Positions 26,305 through 36,883 of a DNA stretch of 64,000 bases are shown one piece after another (positions within the stretch are counted from its first letter, which is position 1; the number at the start of each line of letters is the position of its first letter). Position numbers and translations under genes: made by a program. Source of the DNA: an uncultured Lachnobacterium sp. (GTDB lineage: Bacteria; Bacillota; Clostridia; Lachnospirales; Lachnospiraceae); the NCBI GenBank assembly GCA_900546625.1, contig URDU01000003.1, positions 62,001 to 126,000 on the forward strand, given 5' to 3'. The notes beneath the pieces are model-generated. The model was not told the DNA's origin, searched no databases, and worked only from the letters and a program-made list of their open reading frames with translations.

Positions 26305-27279
26305 ATGAAGTATTCAGGTATTGGCGGTCAGGCTGTCATGGAAGGCGTAATGATGCAGAATAAGGACACATACGCAGTAGCGGTGAGGAAGCCTGACCAT
26401 GAGATAGATGTCAAGGTGTCAAAGCGCAAGAATTCAAAGACACTTGATACAGTTAGAAAGATTCCTATTTTAAGAGGTGTGGTAAGCTTTGTCGATTCAC
26501 TTTATCTGGGCATGAGCACACTGATGTATTCAGCGTCTTTTTTCGAGGATGAGGATGATGAAAGCGCATCTTCTTCAAAGAAAAAGGATAAGGAAGAGTC
26601 TCTTACAGAGGAAGAAAAAGCAAAAAAGGCTGCCAAAGAAAAGAAGCAGGAGAATGCCATGCTTGGAGGTACAGTGGTACTGTCAATTGTCATAGCGCTC
26701 GCGCTGTTTTTTGCACTGCCGTACTTTCTTTCAGGGCTCTTTAAAAAGGTAATAAGCTCACAGCTGCTCATAGCGTTCATAGAGGGTGTTATCAGACTGG
26801 CAATATTTTTGGGATATATAGCAATCATATCGCTTACACCTGACATTAAGCGCACATTTATGTATCACGGCTCTGAGCATAAATGCATAAACTGCATTGA
26901 GCACGGGCTTCCTCTTACAGTGGAAAATGTGAGAAAAAGCTCAAAGCATCACAAGCGCTGCGGCACAAGCTTTCTGCTTATAGTAATGCTCATAAGCATA
27001 CTGTTTTTCATGTTTATCCGCGTGGATTCAAAGCCGCTGCAGTTGTTGTTACGACTTGTGCTTATTCCTGTAATCGCAGGAGTGTCTTATGAGTTTATCA
27101 GACTTGCAGGCAGATACGATAACCCGCTTGTAAACCTGCTTAGTGTTCCGGGGCTTTTAATGCAGCGTTTGACGACAAAGGAGCCGGATGATGAAATGAT
27201 TGAGGTGGGCATCGCATCAGTTGAGGCAGTGTTTGACTGGAAGAAATGGCAGAAGGAAAACAATGTGTGCGCACATTGA
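26305..27279 (+). CDS. DUF1385 family membrane protein
   Basis: A 324-residue protein of the DUF1385 family, which often neighbours rpmE, prmC and prfA in Firmicutes. It begins with the family motif YSGIGGQAVMEGVMM. A charged Lys/Glu linker occurs at about residues 85-115, and there are at least four hydrophobic helices (about 118-142, 152-175, 225-250). The conserved HGSEHKCINC and HHKRCGTSFL motifs suggest metal binding by His/Cys. Biochemical role unknown. Confidence 0.88.
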   Translation: MKYSGIGGQAVMEGVMMQNKDTYAVAVRKPDHEIDVKVSKRKNSKTLDTVRKIPILRGVVSFVDSLYLGMSTLMYSASFFEDEDDESASSSKKKDKEESLTEEEKAKKAAKEKKQENAMLGGTVVLSIVIALALFFALPYFLSGLFKKVISSQLLIAFIEGVIRLAIFLGYIAIISLTPDIKRTFMYHGSEHKCINCIEHGLPLTVENVRKSSKHHKRCGTSFLLIVMLISILFFMFIRVDSKPLQLLLRLVLIPVIAGVSYEFIRLAGRYDNPLVNLLSVPGLLMQRLTTKEPDDEMIEVGIASVEAVFDWKKWQKENNVCAH

Positions 27280-27299
27280 CCACCGGATAGAAGGTATAT

Positions 27300-28151
27300 A
27301 TGACATATAGAGAAGCAATTTTGCTTGGGGAAAGCATATTACAAAAAGCAAATATAGTTGACGCAAAAAATGATGCATGGCTGCTTTTGGCTATGGCATG
27401 CAGGATAGATCACACATATTACTATGTGCATATGGATGAGGAAATGTCGCAGGAGCAGATAAGGGAATATCAGGCACTTTTGAGCAAGCGCGCTGAGCGT
27501 ATACCACTCCAGTACATAGTCGGAGAGCAGGAGTTTATGGGACTTAAATTCCGTGTGAACAGCAATGTGCTCATACCGCGTCAGGACACAGAGACTCTTG
27601 TGGAGGAGGCACTCAAGGTGATAGAGCCTGGGATGAGAGTGCTTGATATGTGTACCGGAAGCGGATGCATAATTATAAGCATCTTAAAGAACACGACCAA
27701 TGTGGACGGTGCAGCCTGTGATATTTCAAAGCAGGCGCTCAATGTGGCAAAGGAAAACGCAAGGCTCAACGGCGTATTTGTCGATTTCGAGAGAAGCGAT
27801 CTGTTTGAGCATGTCGATGAGATGTATGATGTGATAGTATCCAATCCACCATATATAAGAAGCGATGAGATACCGCATCTGATGCCTGAGGTGTCAGTGT
27901 TTGAGCCACATGAGGCTCTTGACGGCTCAGAGGATGGGCTTTTGTTTTACAGGCGCATCATAAAGGACTGCAGGGCAAATCTAAAGCCGCAGGGCAGGCT
28001 GCTTTTTGAGATAGGCTGCGACCAGGGCAGACAGGTGTCAGATATGATGCAGTTTGCAGGTTTTAGCGATGTACATGTGATAAAGGACCTGGCGGGAAAC
28101 GACAGGGTAGTATCGGGAGTGTATGACAGCAAGGAGGAAAAACATGTTTGA
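27300..28151 (+). CDS. prmC: Release factor glutamine methyltransferase
   Basis: SAM-dependent enzyme that methylates the glutamine of the GGQ motif in peptide-release factors. It has 283 residues, with a helical N-domain, the SAM loop DMCTGSGCI and the active-site NPPY in [12 protein letters not shown]. Its substrate gene prfA overlaps its last codons by 8 bases, the classic pairing. Confidence 0.95.
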   Translation: MTYREAILLGESILQKANIVDAKNDAWLLLAMACRIDHTYYYVHMDEEMSQEQIREYQALLSKRAERIPLQYIVGEQEFMGLKFRVNSNVLIPRQDTETLVEEALKVIEPGMRVLDMCTGSGCIIISILKNTTNVDGAACDISKQALNVAKENARLNGVFVDFERSDLFEHVDEMYDVIVSNPPYIRSDEIPHLMPEVSVFEPHEALDGSEDGLLFYRRIIKDCRANLKPQGRLLFEIGCDQGRQVSDMMQFAGFSDVHVIKDLAGNDRVVSGVYDSKEEKHV

Positions 28152-29220
28152 TAAGTTAGAAGATCTTATACACCATTATGAGGAGCTGATGAATCTGCTC
28201 AGCGAGCCGAATGTGGCAAATGATGCAAACAGATTTAAAAAGCTTATGAAGGAGCAGAGTGACCTTGCTCCAATAGTTGAGACATATAAGAAATATAAAG
28301 AGTGTAAGCAGAATATTGAGGATTCTCTGGCTATTTTGGATGAAGAGTCAGATGAAGAGATGAGAGAGCTTGCAAAGGAAGAGCTTAAGGATTCAAAAGA
28401 GCAGGTGGAGGAGCTTGAAAAAGAGCTTAAAATACTTCTTCTGCCAAAGGATCCTAACGATGACAAGAACGTAATCGTTGAAATCCGTGCCGGCGCAGGT
28501 GGAGAGGAAGCAGCTCTTTTTGCAGCGGAAATCTATCGTATGTATGTACACTACGCAGAGAACAGAGGCTGGAAGGTGGAGACACTTGATGCCGATGAGA
28601 CAGGAATCGGCGGCATGAAGTCGGTCGAGTTCATGGTAAAGGGCTCCGGTGCATACTCTATCCTAAAGTACGAGTCGGGAGTACACCGTGTGCAGCGTGT
28701 GCCTGAGACAGAGTCACAGGGACGTATCCAGACCTCTACATGCTCAGTAGCAGTGATGCCTGAGGCAGAGGATGTGGATATCAAGATTGATGACAAGGAT
28801 ATCCGAATCGACGTAATGCGTGCTTCAGGAAACGGTGGTCAGTGTGTCAATACAACTGATTCAGCTGTTAGACTGACACATTATCCAACAGGTATTGTCA
28901 TCTACAGCCAGACTGAGAAGTCACAGATACAGAACAAGGAAAAGGCTTTTGCACTTCTTCGTACAAAGCTCTATGACATGGAGCTTCAGAAGAAGCAGGA
29001 TGCAGAGGCAGAGGAGAGACGAAGCCAGATCGGTACAGGAGACCGTGCTGAGAAGATTCGTACCTACAACTTCCCACAGGGACGTGTGACAGATCACAGA
29101 ATCAATCTGACACTCTATAAGCTTGACAAGATTCTTAACGGAGATATCCAGGAAATAATTGATGCCTGTATCGCAGCCGACCAGGCGAAGAAGTTAAGTA
29201 ACATGGAGCATGATGCATAA
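28144..29220 (+). CDS. prfA: Peptide chain release factor 1
   Basis: Recognises UAA and UAG stops. It has 358 residues from ATG 28144, behind AAGGAGG inside prmC. The GGQ motif lies in [17 protein letters not shown] and the GAGGEEA segment is present. The codon-recognition PxT tripeptide lies before it (a VPETES segment). A terminator follows 11 bases after the stop. Confidence 0.96.
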   Translation: MFDKLEDLIHHYEELMNLLSEPNVANDANRFKKLMKEQSDLAPIVETYKKYKECKQNIEDSLAILDEESDEEMRELAKEELKDSKEQVEELEKELKILLLPKDPNDDKNVIVEIRAGAGGEEAALFAAEIYRMYVHYAENRGWKVETLDADETGIGGMKSVEFMVKGSGAYSILKYESGVHRVQRVPETESQGRIQTSTCSVAVMPEAEDVDIKIDDKDIRIDVMRASGNGGQCVNTTDSAVRLTHYPTGIVIYSQTEKSQIQNKEKAFALLRTKLYDMELQKKQDAEAEERRSQIGTGDRAEKIRTYNFPQGRVTDHRINLTLYKLDKILNGDIQEIIDACIAADQAKKLSNMEHDA

Positions 29221-29231
29221 ATATTTGGTAT

Positions 29232-29265
29232 AAAAGAGTCTGAGAAAATCAGGCTCTTTTATTTT
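29232..29265 (+). terminator. prfA terminator
   Basis: AAAAGAGTCTGA (29232-29243) pairs, with G-U pairs, to TCAGGCTCTTTT (29249-29260) around 5 bases; T-rich tail. Confidence 0.82.
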
Positions 29266-29320
29266 ATGAACTAATATGATATAATTGTGAATAAATATTT
29301 ATACAGAAATGAGGAATAAT

Positions 29321-30835
29321 ATGAAATCCATTAAGAAAAAACCGATTATGATTTTGCTTATGGCAGCATTAATGGCCACATTCATTGTTGGCCTATGCGC
29401 ATGCGGCAAAAGCGACAGCAAAAAGGTCGCTTGTGTGGACGATCTGGAGGGCGCAAAAATAGGTGTCCAGCTCGGTACCACAGGAGATATCTATGTATCT
29501 GATTATGAGAACGACGGTTCAGGCACCAAGGTAGAGAGATACAACAAGGGTGCTGATGCAGTCCAGGCATTAAAGGTCGGCAAGATTGACTGCGTAGTTA
29601 TTGATGAGCAGCCGGCACTTGCCTTTGTAAAGGAAAACAAAGGTCTTAAGATACTGGACGAGGAATTTACAAACGAGGACTATGCATTCTGCCTGAAAAA
29701 GGGCAATACAGAGCTTCGCGACAAGGTAAACACTGCGCTTGAAAAGCTGCAGCAGGATGGAACAGTTCAGAGCATCATCGACAACTATATCGGCTCTGAG
29801 GATCAGGTGGGAAAGACTCCATACGTGAAGAAGGACATTGACAGGTCAAACGGTACACTTAAGGTAGGAACAAATGCAGAGTTCCCTCCATATGAGTACT
29901 ATGATGACAACAAGGTCACAGGAATTGATATGGATATCATGCAGGCCATCGCTGATGAGCTTGGCATGGATATGCAGGTAGAGGATATGCAGTTTGACTC
30001 AATTATTGCCGCTGTATCATCAGGCAAGGTAGATGTCGGAGCGGCAGGCTTTACAGTGACAGAGGACAGACAGAAAAATGTTGATTTTACCGATACATAT
30101 ATCACCACAAAGCAGGAGATTATTGTAAAAGACAGCCAGTCAGGCTCTTCAATCGGTATAAAGGAAAAGCTTTATGACAACTTTGTCAAGGACAACCGTT
30201 ACATGTATATCGTAAAGGGACTTGGCAACACAATAGTTATCACAATATTTGCCGTAATGCTTGGTATTGTGCTTGGATTTTTAATCGCAATAGTCAGAAC
30301 CAACCATGACAGAAACGGCGGTCTTGCTGTATTAAACGGAATTTGCAAGGTGTACCTGACCATCATCAGAGGAACTCCTGTCATGATACAGCTTCTTATT
30401 ATATACTATGTAGTGCTTGCGTCTGTGACCAACAAGATACTTGTAGCAGTAATTGCCTTCGGACTTAACTCAGCTGCATATGTGGCAGAGATTGTGCGTT
30501 CGGGTATCATGTCTGTTGATATAGGACAGTTTGAAGCAGGACGAAGCTTAGGACTCAACTACAGCCAGACAATGAAGCTTGTTATCATACCGCAGGCAGT
30601 CAAAAATATACTTCCGGCGCTGCTTAACGAGTTTATCAGCCTCCTGAAGGAGACATCAATCAGTGGTTATATTGGTATGATGGATCTGACAAAGGGTGGA
30701 GATATTATACGAAGCAACACATACGAGGCATTTATACCGCTTATTGCTGTAGCACTTATTTATCTGGCTATAGTGATGCTTTTAAGCCACGGAGTGAGCA
30801 AACTTGAGAGGAGACTGAGAAGCAATGAAAGATAA
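29321..30835 (+). CDS. Polar amino-acid ABC transporter: circularly permuted substrate-binding domain fused to permease
   Basis: A 504-residue fusion. The lipoprotein signal ends in GLCAC (Cys28). Residues 36-158 match the second half of an SBP_bac_3 binding protein ([18 protein letters not shown], then [18 protein letters not shown], ending [13 protein letters not shown]). Residues 179-270 match the first half ([15 protein letters not shown] through [15 protein letters not shown] and QEIIVK). The two halves are thus in swapped order. The HisM-type permease follows from residue 290, with the EAA loop near [13 protein letters not shown]. Ligand residues Arg250 (carboxylate) and Asp95 (amine) are kept, so binding should survive. 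The start is 29321 behind GAGGA. The ATPase gene overlaps the end. Confidence 0.92.
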   Translation: MKSIKKKPIMILLMAALMATFIVGLCACGKSDSKKVACVDDLEGAKIGVQLGTTGDIYVSDYENDGSGTKVERYNKGADAVQALKVGKIDCVVIDEQPALAFVKENKGLKILDEEFTNEDYAFCLKKGNTELRDKVNTALEKLQQDGTVQSIIDNYIGSEDQVGKTPYVKKDIDRSNGTLKVGTNAEFPPYEYYDDNKVTGIDMDIMQAIADELGMDMQVEDMQFDSIIAAVSSGKVDVGAAGFTVTEDRQKNVDFTDTYITTKQEIIVKDSQSGSSIGIKEKLYDNFVKDNRYMYIVKGLGNTIVITIFAVMLGIVLGFLIAIVRTNHDRNGGLAVLNGICKVYLTIIRGTPVMIQLLIIYYVVLASVTNKILVAVIAFGLNSAAYVAEIVRSGIMSVDIGQFEAGRSLGLNYSQTMKLVIIPQAVKNILPALLNEFISLLKETSISGYIGMMDLTKGGDIIRSNTYEAFIPLIAVALIYLAIVMLLSHGVSKLERRLRSNER

Positions 30836-31565
30836 TAACGTGATATTAGAGGTAAAAGACCTGCACAAGAGCTTTGGAGAGCAGGAGGTATTAAAGGGCA
30901 TAAGCACAGAGGTAAACAGAGGTGATGTAATTGCTATCATCGGACCGTCAGGCTGTGGAAAGTCTACATTTTTACGCTCCCTCAATCTGCTCGAGACACC
31001 TACATCGGGACAAATCCTCTTTGAAGGAACAGACCTGACAGACAAGTCAACGGACATCAATGTGACCAGACAGAAAATCGGCATGGTTTTCCAGCAGTTT
31101 AACCTGTTTGCCAACATGACAATAAAAGCAAATATTATGCTCGCACCGGTGAAGCTTGGTGTGATGACAAAGGATGAGGCATCAAAGAAGGCGGATGAGC
31201 TTCTCACAAGGATAGGCCTGCTCGATAAGGCAGATGCATATCCGGCACAGCTTTCGGGTGGACAGAAGCAGCGTGTTGCAATAATACGTTCGCTTGCGAT
31301 GAATCCGGACGTCATACTGTTTGATGAACCGACATCAGCACTTGACCCTGAGATGGTAGGTGAGGTGCTTGCGGTAATGAAGGAGCTTGCAGAGGCAGGC
31401 ATGACAATGGTGGTTGTGACACACGAGATGGGCTTTGCCAGAGAGGTGGCCAACAGAGTAATGTTCATCAATGAGGGCAACATAGCTGAGGAGGGCACAC
31501 CGGAGGAAGTATTTGGAGCGCCAAAGAGTGAGAGATTACAGGAATTTTTGTCGAGAGTATTATAG
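30825..31565 (+). CDS. Polar amino-acid ABC transporter ATP-binding protein (GlnQ/HisP type)
   Basis: ATPase partner of the fused binding-protein/permease; the two genes overlap by 11 bases. It has 246 residues. Walker [16 protein letters not shown]-loop VFQQFNLF, signature [11 protein letters not shown], Walker [15 protein letters not shown] and the H-loop THEMGFA are all canonical. With the upstream gene it makes a complete importer from two polypeptides, presumably two copies of each. Confidence 0.95.
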   Translation: MKDNNVILEVKDLHKSFGEQEVLKGISTEVNRGDVIAIIGPSGCGKSTFLRSLNLLETPTSGQILFEGTDLTDKSTDINVTRQKIGMVFQQFNLFANMTIKANIMLAPVKLGVMTKDEASKKADELLTRIGLLDKADAYPAQLSGGQKQRVAIIRSLAMNPDVILFDEPTSALDPEMVGEVLAVMKELAEAGMTMVVVTHEMGFAREVANRVMFINEGNIAEEGTPEEVFGAPKSERLQEFLSRVL

Positions 31566-31577
31566 GAGAAATAAAGC

Positions 31578-32186
31578 ATGGCATCGAAATACTATGCGGT
31601 AAAAAAGGGAAAGGTCCCCGGGATATATTTGAACTGGAACGATTGCAAGGCGATGGTTGACGGATATCCGGGGGCGGTGTATAAGAGCTTTAAGACTATT
31701 GAAGAGGCAGAAAAATTTATTACCGGAGATAAAGCTTCCGGCAAAAACACATCTGAATCAGGTGAAAGATGCAGCACCTATGCGTTTGTCGACGGCTCCT
31801 TCAATAAGGCCACACACACTTATGGCTATGGAGGCTTTCTTGTGACAGACAATGAAAAATACGTGCTGCAGGGAGCGGATAACGATGCCGAGATGGCCAC
31901 CATGCGCAACGTAGCCGGAGAGATAAAGGGTGCTGAGGCTGCTGTAAAAAAGGCTATAGAGCTTGGAATTAAGGAGCTTGTCATATACTATGACTATATG
32001 GGCATAGAGATGTGGGCTACAGGAGCCTGGAAGCGTAATAAAGCAGGTACTATAGCGTATCATGACTATATAATGTCTGTTAGGGAGCAGATAAAGCTTA
32101 CCTTTGTAAAGGTAAAGGGACACTCAGGAGTAGAGGGCAACGAAGAGGCAGATAAGCTTGCGAAGCAGGCTGTTGGGATACTGTAG
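31578..32186 (+). CDS. rnhA: Ribonuclease HI with N-terminal hybrid-binding domain
   Basis: Cleaves RNA in RNA-DNA hybrids. The N-terminal ~50 residues (YYAVKKGKVPGIYLNWNDCK) form the caulimovirus-type hybrid-binding domain found in eukaryotic RNase H1 and some Firmicutes. The C-terminal domain has the four acidic residues: Asp in YAFVDGSFN, Glu in VAGEIKGAE, Asp in IYYDYMGIE, and Asp in EEADKLAKQ. It has 202 residues. A type 2 enzyme, rnhB, is at 52 kb. Confidence 0.93.
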   Translation: MASKYYAVKKGKVPGIYLNWNDCKAMVDGYPGAVYKSFKTIEEAEKFITGDKASGKNTSESGERCSTYAFVDGSFNKATHTYGYGGFLVTDNEKYVLQGADNDAEMATMRNVAGEIKGAEAAVKKAIELGIKELVIYYDYMGIEMWATGAWKRNKAGTIAYHDYIMSVREQIKLTFVKVKGHSGVEGNEEADKLAKQAVGIL

Positions 32187-32232
32187 CAGTTTCTCGCAAA
32201 AGAAACAAAATATAGCATAACAGGAGAAAAAA

Positions 32233-33345
32233 ATGAGCATATTCAATGTAGAACTCAAAAAAGTAGTAGATGACACATATGATATTGAGATAGGCTATAA
32301 CCTCTCAGACACCCTTGTATCCGATCTGGAAAATGGTCTGGCAGGCAAGATAAAGAAATTTGCAGTGATTACAGATACAAATGTGCGTGATCCTTATGCA
32401 CTTCCAATCTGTGAGAAGATAAAGCATGCAGGATATTCGGTGGATTTGTTTGTTTTCCCGGCAGGGGAGAAGAGCAAGTCGCGTGAGACAAAGGCAAAGA
32501 TAGAGGATGCCATGCTTAAAAAGGGCTACAGAAGAGACTGCTGTATCATTGCGGTAGGCGGTGGTGTGGTGACTGATTTATCAGGCTTTATTGCAGGAAC
32601 CTATGGCAGAGGAGTACCGTTTATCAACTATGCAACCACACTTCTTGCAGCGGCAGATGCATCTGTAGGCGGAAAGACAGCCATTGATACACCTCTTGCC
32701 ACAAACACCATAGGCTTGTTCAATCAGCCGAAAAAGGTATACATTGACATAGCTGCATGGAAGACACTGCCGCAGCGCCAGATGGCAAGTGGTATGGCAG
32801 AGACCATCAAGCACGCATGCCTGGGCAGTGAGGATATGTTTGAATTTATCGAGGAAAATCTGGATGATATTTATTCGTTCAAGAAATTCGCGTGCGAGTA
32901 CATAGCAGAAAACAACTGTCGTATCAAGTACAATGTGGTCATGAAGGATGAGAGAGAATCAGGACTTCGCGAAACCTTAAATCTGGGACACACAGTAGGG
33001 CGTGCCATCGAGACAGTCAGCGACTATAAGCTGCTGCACGGAGAAGCACTGTCAATCGGAATGGCAGCACAGGCACTCATGTCAGCCCGCCTTGGCTATA
33101 TGTCAGAGGAGCAGGCAGAGCGCGTGATAAAGCTCTATGAGAGAGCCGGTCTTCCGACACGTATACCTGACTATATAGACAGGGAGGCACTTGTTAAAAA
33201 GCTCTACACCGACAAAAAGGTGCGTGATGGAAAGCTGCGCTTCGTGCTTCAAAAGGGCATAGGAGCTACTGTTGAGTTTGCACCGGGAGTGCATGCGAAG
33301 CCGATAGAGGAAAGTCTGGCAAGAGAGATTATAATGGAACTGTAG
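32233..33345 (+). CDS. aroB: 3-Dehydroquinate synthase
   Basis: Second step of the shikimate pathway: DAHP to 3-dehydroquinate, NAD- and metal-dependent. It has 370 residues. NAD site GGGVVTDLSGFIAGTYGRG, metal ligands in the AETIKHA segment, the NLGHTVGRAIE histidine and a LHGEALSIGM histidine. CAGGAGAAA precedes the ATG. It ends one base from the convergent tmcAL, with no terminator between. Confidence 0.96.
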   Translation: MSIFNVELKKVVDDTYDIEIGYNLSDTLVSDLENGLAGKIKKFAVITDTNVRDPYALPICEKIKHAGYSVDLFVFPAGEKSKSRETKAKIEDAMLKKGYRRDCCIIAVGGGVVTDLSGFIAGTYGRGVPFINYATTLLAAADASVGGKTAIDTPLATNTIGLFNQPKKVYIDIAAWKTLPQRQMASGMAETIKHACLGSEDMFEFIEENLDDIYSFKKFACEYIAENNCRIKYNVVMKDERESGLRETLNLGHTVGRAIETVSDYKLLHGEALSIGMAAQALMSARLGYMSEEQAERVIKLYERAGLPTRIPDYIDREALVKKLYTDKKVRDGKLRFVLQKGIGATVEFAPGVHAKPIEESLAREIIMEL

Positions 33346-33346
33346 A

Positions 33347-34597
33347 TTATATAATTACAACTCCATGTGTAAACTCATTTTGCTGTGAATGACACAGTCT
33401 GCCATACAAATCAGCAGCAAAAATATCCTTGGAAATAAGCTCATACGGAGCATCAGCGACTTTTGTAATAAGAGGCGCTGATGCTCTTTTTTTGAGGAGA
33501 TGCATAAGCTCTCCTGATGATTTTTTGAAACCGAGTATGCGCAGATAAGGATTATCCATACATATATTAAAATCATCCTTCTCAATACCAAGTAAAATAT
33601 GCGTGAGAACTCTCGAAATACGCGTATAGGTTAGATTTTTACTTTTCAGTAAGTCACAAAACTGCGTAAAGCTCTCATATTTATAAATATTCTTAACTAT
33701 CTTTGCAGAAAGCTCCTTTGTGCAGTCTGCATATTGCTCAAATCCTGTATCTTTCTCAGTCAGCAGACTATAATAAAGCATATCAGAAACATCATCCGGC
33801 AACACAATATGACCTCCCAAAATACAATCTACAAGAATATCAACGCAGTCTGATGGCATAAGCTGACTGAGCTTTGCAGAAATCCCGGAATTATCAAGCT
33901 GCATATTAGTAATAGTGTTGTGTTTGTTTATATCAATTAAGGTAGAAATCACCCCGCGCACAGCCGTAGCGGAAGAAAACTCATTTGTCGAATCGGTGCT
34001 GTGATAGCCTTCCCCGACGCGCTGGATAGGAAATCCAGTAATATCACAGTCCATCAAAGCCTTCTCATACTCAATAGCCAGAATATTATTGGGTGAAGCT
34101 ATGAAAGCATCTAATTTCTCTGAAGAGCTATCGTAGTTATCTCTAAAATATTCACATAGCGCTCTGCTCCTAGCAGCAGGAAAGCTCATCCCACCCTGAA
34201 TCAGCCGGGCAAGTGATGCAGAATATGCAGCAGGAGGATTTTTGAGCACGCCTGCGACAAGCGTTGTAAGCTCATAGTCCACAGACTCCACACCATAGCA
34301 CAGCGTGTCCACAACGCCGGTGTTTTTGAGAACACTGACTCCGCCGCGGGCAAAAAACTCAGCAGACGCCGTGGCAAAGACCGATGGAAGCTCAAGTACC
34401 AGGTCGGCACCGCTCAAAAGCGCCATGCGGGTGCGCTCGTATTTGTCGATGATGGCAGGCTCGCCTCTTTGCACGAAATCACCGCTCATTGCTACGACGA
34501 TATAATCAGCAGATGTCTGTCTTTTAATCTGCTTTAGCTGATATTTATGTCCATTGTGGAAAGGATTGTATTCGGTAATCACACCTGCGACCTTCAT
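33347..34597 (-). CDS. tmcAL: tRNA(Met) cytidine acetate ligase (TmcAL/YlbM family)
   Basis: ATP-dependent enzyme that makes N4-acetylcytidine at the elongator tRNA-Met wobble position, using acetate. It has 416 residues. The N-terminal nucleotidyltransferase motif [15 protein letters not shown] holds the HxGH pair, followed by [13 protein letters not shown]. It lies divergently next to ackA, another acetate enzyme, which may be coincidental. The minus-strand leader has an extended -10 (TGG TATTAT). Confidence 0.9.
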   Translation of the reverse strand: MKVAGVITEYNPFHNGHKYQLKQIKRQTSADYIVVAMSGDFVQRGEPAIIDKYERTRMALLSGADLVLELPSVFATASAEFFARGGVSVLKNTGVVDTLCYGVESVDYELTTLVAGVLKNPPAAYSASLARLIQGGMSFPAARSRALCEYFRDNYDSSSEKLDAFIASPNNILAIEYEKALMDCDITGFPIQRVGEGYHSTDSTNEFSSATAVRGVISTLIDINKHNTITNMQLDNSGISAKLSQLMPSDCVDILVDCILGGHIVLPDDVSDMLYYSLLTEKDTGFEQYADCTKELSAKIVKNIYKYESFTQFCDLLKSKNLTYTRISRVLTHILLGIEKDDFNICMDNPYLRILGFKKSSGELMHLLKKRASAPLITKVADAPYELISKDIFAADLYGRLCHSQQNEFTHGVVII

Positions 34598-34665
34598 GTT
34601 TTGATGCTCCTTTAATTAATAATGTATTTTTTGCAGTTCAAAACCATAATACCACAAAAACACCC

Positions 34666-34694
34666 TTGTCGCATTTGGAAAATAAGTTTATACT
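34666..34694 (+). promoter_or_regulatory. ackA promoter
   Basis: TTGTCG (34666-34671), 17 bases, TATACT (34689-34694), within the tmcAL/ackA divergent spacer. Confidence 0.65.
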
Positions 34695-34734
34695 AACACT
34701 AGTATTGTAATTTTAAACCAAAGGAGACAAAACA

Positions 34735-35928
34735 ATGAATGTATTAGTAATTAATTGTGGTAGTTCATCACTGAAATACCAGCTCATCAATTCAGATTCA
34801 GAGGAGGTACTTGCAAAAGGACTCTGCGAGAGAATCGGAATCGATGGAAGACTCGTATATCAGAAAGAGGGTCTTGACAAGGAAATCACAGAGGCACCTA
34901 TGCCAACACATAAAGAGGCCATCCAGATGGTACTCGATGCACTTGTAAATCCAAAGACAGGCGCAGTAAAATCACTTGCAGAGATTGATGCAGTAGGACA
35001 TCGTGTAGTGCACGGCGGAGAGAAGTTCTCAGACTCAGTAGTCATCACAGAGGACGTAATAGCACAGGTAGAGGAGTGCAACGATCTTGCACCTCTTCAC
35101 AACCCAGCCAACATCATCGGAATCAGAGCATGCCAGGCACTTATGCCAAACGTACCAATGGTAGGAGTATTTGATACAGCCTTCCATCAGACAATGCCTG
35201 AGAAAGCATACCTCTACGGCCTTCCATATGAGTACTATGAGAAGTACAAGGTAAGAAGATACGGCTTCCACGGCACAAGCCACAGCTTCGTATCAAAAGA
35301 GGCAGCAAGCTACCTTGGAATGGACTTAAATAACTCAAAGATTATCGTAGCACACCTTGGAAACGGAGCTTCAGTCAGCGCAGTATTAAACGGTAAATGC
35401 GTAGATACATCAATGGGACTTACACCACTTGAGGGACTCGTAATGGGAACACGTTCAGGTGATATCGACCCATCAATCATGGAGTTCATCGCAAAGAAAG
35501 AAAACCTTGACATCGATGGTGTGATGAACGTGCTCAACAAGAAGTCAGGAGTAGCCGGTATGTCAGGCGTATCAAGCGACTTCAGAGACCTTGAGGCAGC
35601 CTACAATGAGGGCAACGAGCGTGCCATCGCAGCAGTAGAGGTATTCAGCTACAGAGTAGCAAAATACATCGGAGCATATGCAGCAGCAATGAACGGAGTA
35701 GACGCTATCGCATTCACAGCAGGAATCGGTGAGAACACAAGCTTCGTAAGAGAAAAAATCATGGCATACTTAGGCTACCTTGGCATAAAGATTGACCGTG
35801 TAACCAACGACAAGACACGCGGTGTAGAGGCACTCATCTCAACAGCAGACTCAAGCGTAAAGGTATGTGTCATCCCTACAAACGAGGAGCTTGCAATCTG
35901 CCGTGAGACAGTAAAGCTTGTTGGTTAA
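34735..35928 (+). CDS. ackA: Acetate kinase
   Basis: Makes ATP and acetate from acetyl phosphate, the energy-conserving end of acetyl-CoA metabolism fed by NifJ. It has 397 residues. N-terminal [30 protein letters not shown] and the catalytic-site [11 protein letters not shown] are intact. Codon choice is biased like that of nifJ, pointing to strong expression. No pta gene adjoins it, unlike in many Firmicutes. AAAGGAGA precedes the ATG. Confidence 0.97.
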   Translation: MNVLVINCGSSSLKYQLINSDSEEVLAKGLCERIGIDGRLVYQKEGLDKEITEAPMPTHKEAIQMVLDALVNPKTGAVKSLAEIDAVGHRVVHGGEKFSDSVVITEDVIAQVEECNDLAPLHNPANIIGIRACQALMPNVPMVGVFDTAFHQTMPEKAYLYGLPYEYYEKYKVRRYGFHGTSHSFVSKEAASYLGMDLNNSKIIVAHLGNGASVSAVLNGKCVDTSMGLTPLEGLVMGTRSGDIDPSIMEFIAKKENLDIDGVMNVLNKKSGVAGMSGVSSDFRDLEAAYNEGNERAIAAVEVFSYRVAKYIGAYAAAMNGVDAIAFTAGIGENTSFVREKIMAYLGYLGIKIDRVTNDKTRGVEALISTADSSVKVCVIPTNEELAICRETVKLVG

Positions 35929-35945
35929 TAAAAAGTAAAAAGTTG

Positions 35946-35974
35946 TTGACAAACACTCTGCCAATATGTATAAT
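35946..35974 (+). promoter_or_regulatory. Consensus promoter of the DUF177-rpmF unit
   Basis: TTGACA (35946-35951), 17 bases, TATAAT (35969-35974): a perfect sigma-A consensus, starting 18 bases after the ackA stop. Confidence 0.88.
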
Positions 35975-36000
35975 TGGTTAGGTGTGAATAGGAGAGAACC

Positions 36001-36522
36001 ATGATTGATATATCAACCATTGTAAAATCTATTAATAAAGAGACAACAATTGAGACAGAGCTTGCGCTCACATCATTTGAGTCGCGATTAGGAGATTATC
36101 CTATTCTGAAAAAGCAGCCGATATCACTTCATATCTCAAACGTGGAGAATGCAACAGTGCATATTACCGCGACAGTGGATATAGACGTAGCGATACCGTG
36201 CAGCCGATGCTTGGAAGAAGTTCCAACAAACATGCATTTTGACATTGACAAGACTCTGAAAATCACAGACGGAGCATTAGTCGATGAAGAGATGGAGGAA
36301 ACTGACTACCTGATTGGGTTTGAACTCGATGTAGATAAACTTGTCTACGCCGAAATTCTGGTGAACTGGCCAATGAGAGTTCTGTGCAAAGACGATTGCA
36401 AAGGTATTTGTAAAGTCTGCGGGATGAACTTGAATAAAGGCACCTGCAGTTGCGATAGTTTTGTACCGGATCCAAGAATGGCAGCGTTCCAGGATATATT
36501 TAACAAGTTTAAGGAGGTGTAA
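36001..36522 (+). CDS. YceD/DUF177 family protein
   Basis: A 173-residue protein that in most bacteria precedes rpmF and is implicated in 23S rRNA processing or L32 incorporation. Cys pairs are visible in CSRCLEEVP (about residue 67) and in the C-terminal CKDDCKGICKVCGMNLNKG, probably zinc-binding. It is 4 bases from rpmF, whose ribosome-binding site lies at its end. Confidence 0.9.
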   Translation: MIDISTIVKSINKETTIETELALTSFESRLGDYPILKKQPISLHISNVENATVHITATVDIDVAIPCSRCLEEVPTNMHFDIDKTLKITDGALVDEEMEETDYLIGFELDVDKLVYAEILVNWPMRVLCKDDCKGICKVCGMNLNKGTCSCDSFVPDPRMAAFQDIFNKFKEV

Positions 36523-36526
36523 ACAA

Positions 36527-36706
36527 ATGTCAATTTGTCCAAAGAATAAATCTTCTAAGGGAAGAAGAGATAAGAGAAGAGCAAACTGGAAAATGTCTGC
36601 TCCTACTTTAGTAAAATGCAGCAAATGTGGAGAGCTTATGATGCCACACAGAGTTTGCAAGAACTGCGGATCTTACAACAAAAAAGAAATCATTCCTCAG
36701 GACTAA
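36527..36706 (+). CDS. rpmF: Ribosomal protein bL32, zinc-binding type
   Basis: Large-subunit protein of 59 residues, with the zinc ribbon CSKCGELMMPHRVCKNCG. ATG 36527 lies 7 bases after AAGGAGGTG. It is coupled to the DUF177 gene and followed by a strong terminator, so plsX needs its own promoter, which is present. Confidence 0.97.
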   Translation: MSICPKNKSSKGRRDKRRANWKMSAPTLVKCSKCGELMMPHRVCKNCGSYNKKEIIPQD

Positions 36707-36727
36707 TACTAAGTAGTATGAGAAATT

Positions 36728-36762
36728 AAGGGATTGAACGATATCGTTCAATCCCTTTTTTA
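36728..36762 (+). terminator. rpmF terminator
   Basis: A perfect 15-bp inverted repeat, AAGGGATTGAACGAT followed by its reverse complement (36728-36757), then T-run. Confidence 0.92.
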
Positions 36763-36808
36763 GTTTTATCCCAATTATATCCCATAATAAAATGAAGGTA
36801 CTTTTTAC

Positions 36809-36837
36809 TTGTATATAGCTTGCAGGGATGTTATTAT
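36809..36837 (+). promoter_or_regulatory. Promoter of the Lar-like gene
   Basis: TTGTAT (36809-36814), 17 bases, TATTAT (36832-36837). Confidence 0.55.
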
Positions 36838-36883
36838 ACTGAGAGGATATTTAGATATTAAAGAAAGAAGGAAGCAAACTATC

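Noticed and set aside
29321..30835. Tandem full binding domains as in streptococcal GlnP
   Set aside because: Only one copy of each half is present; there is no room before residue 36 for a first lobe.
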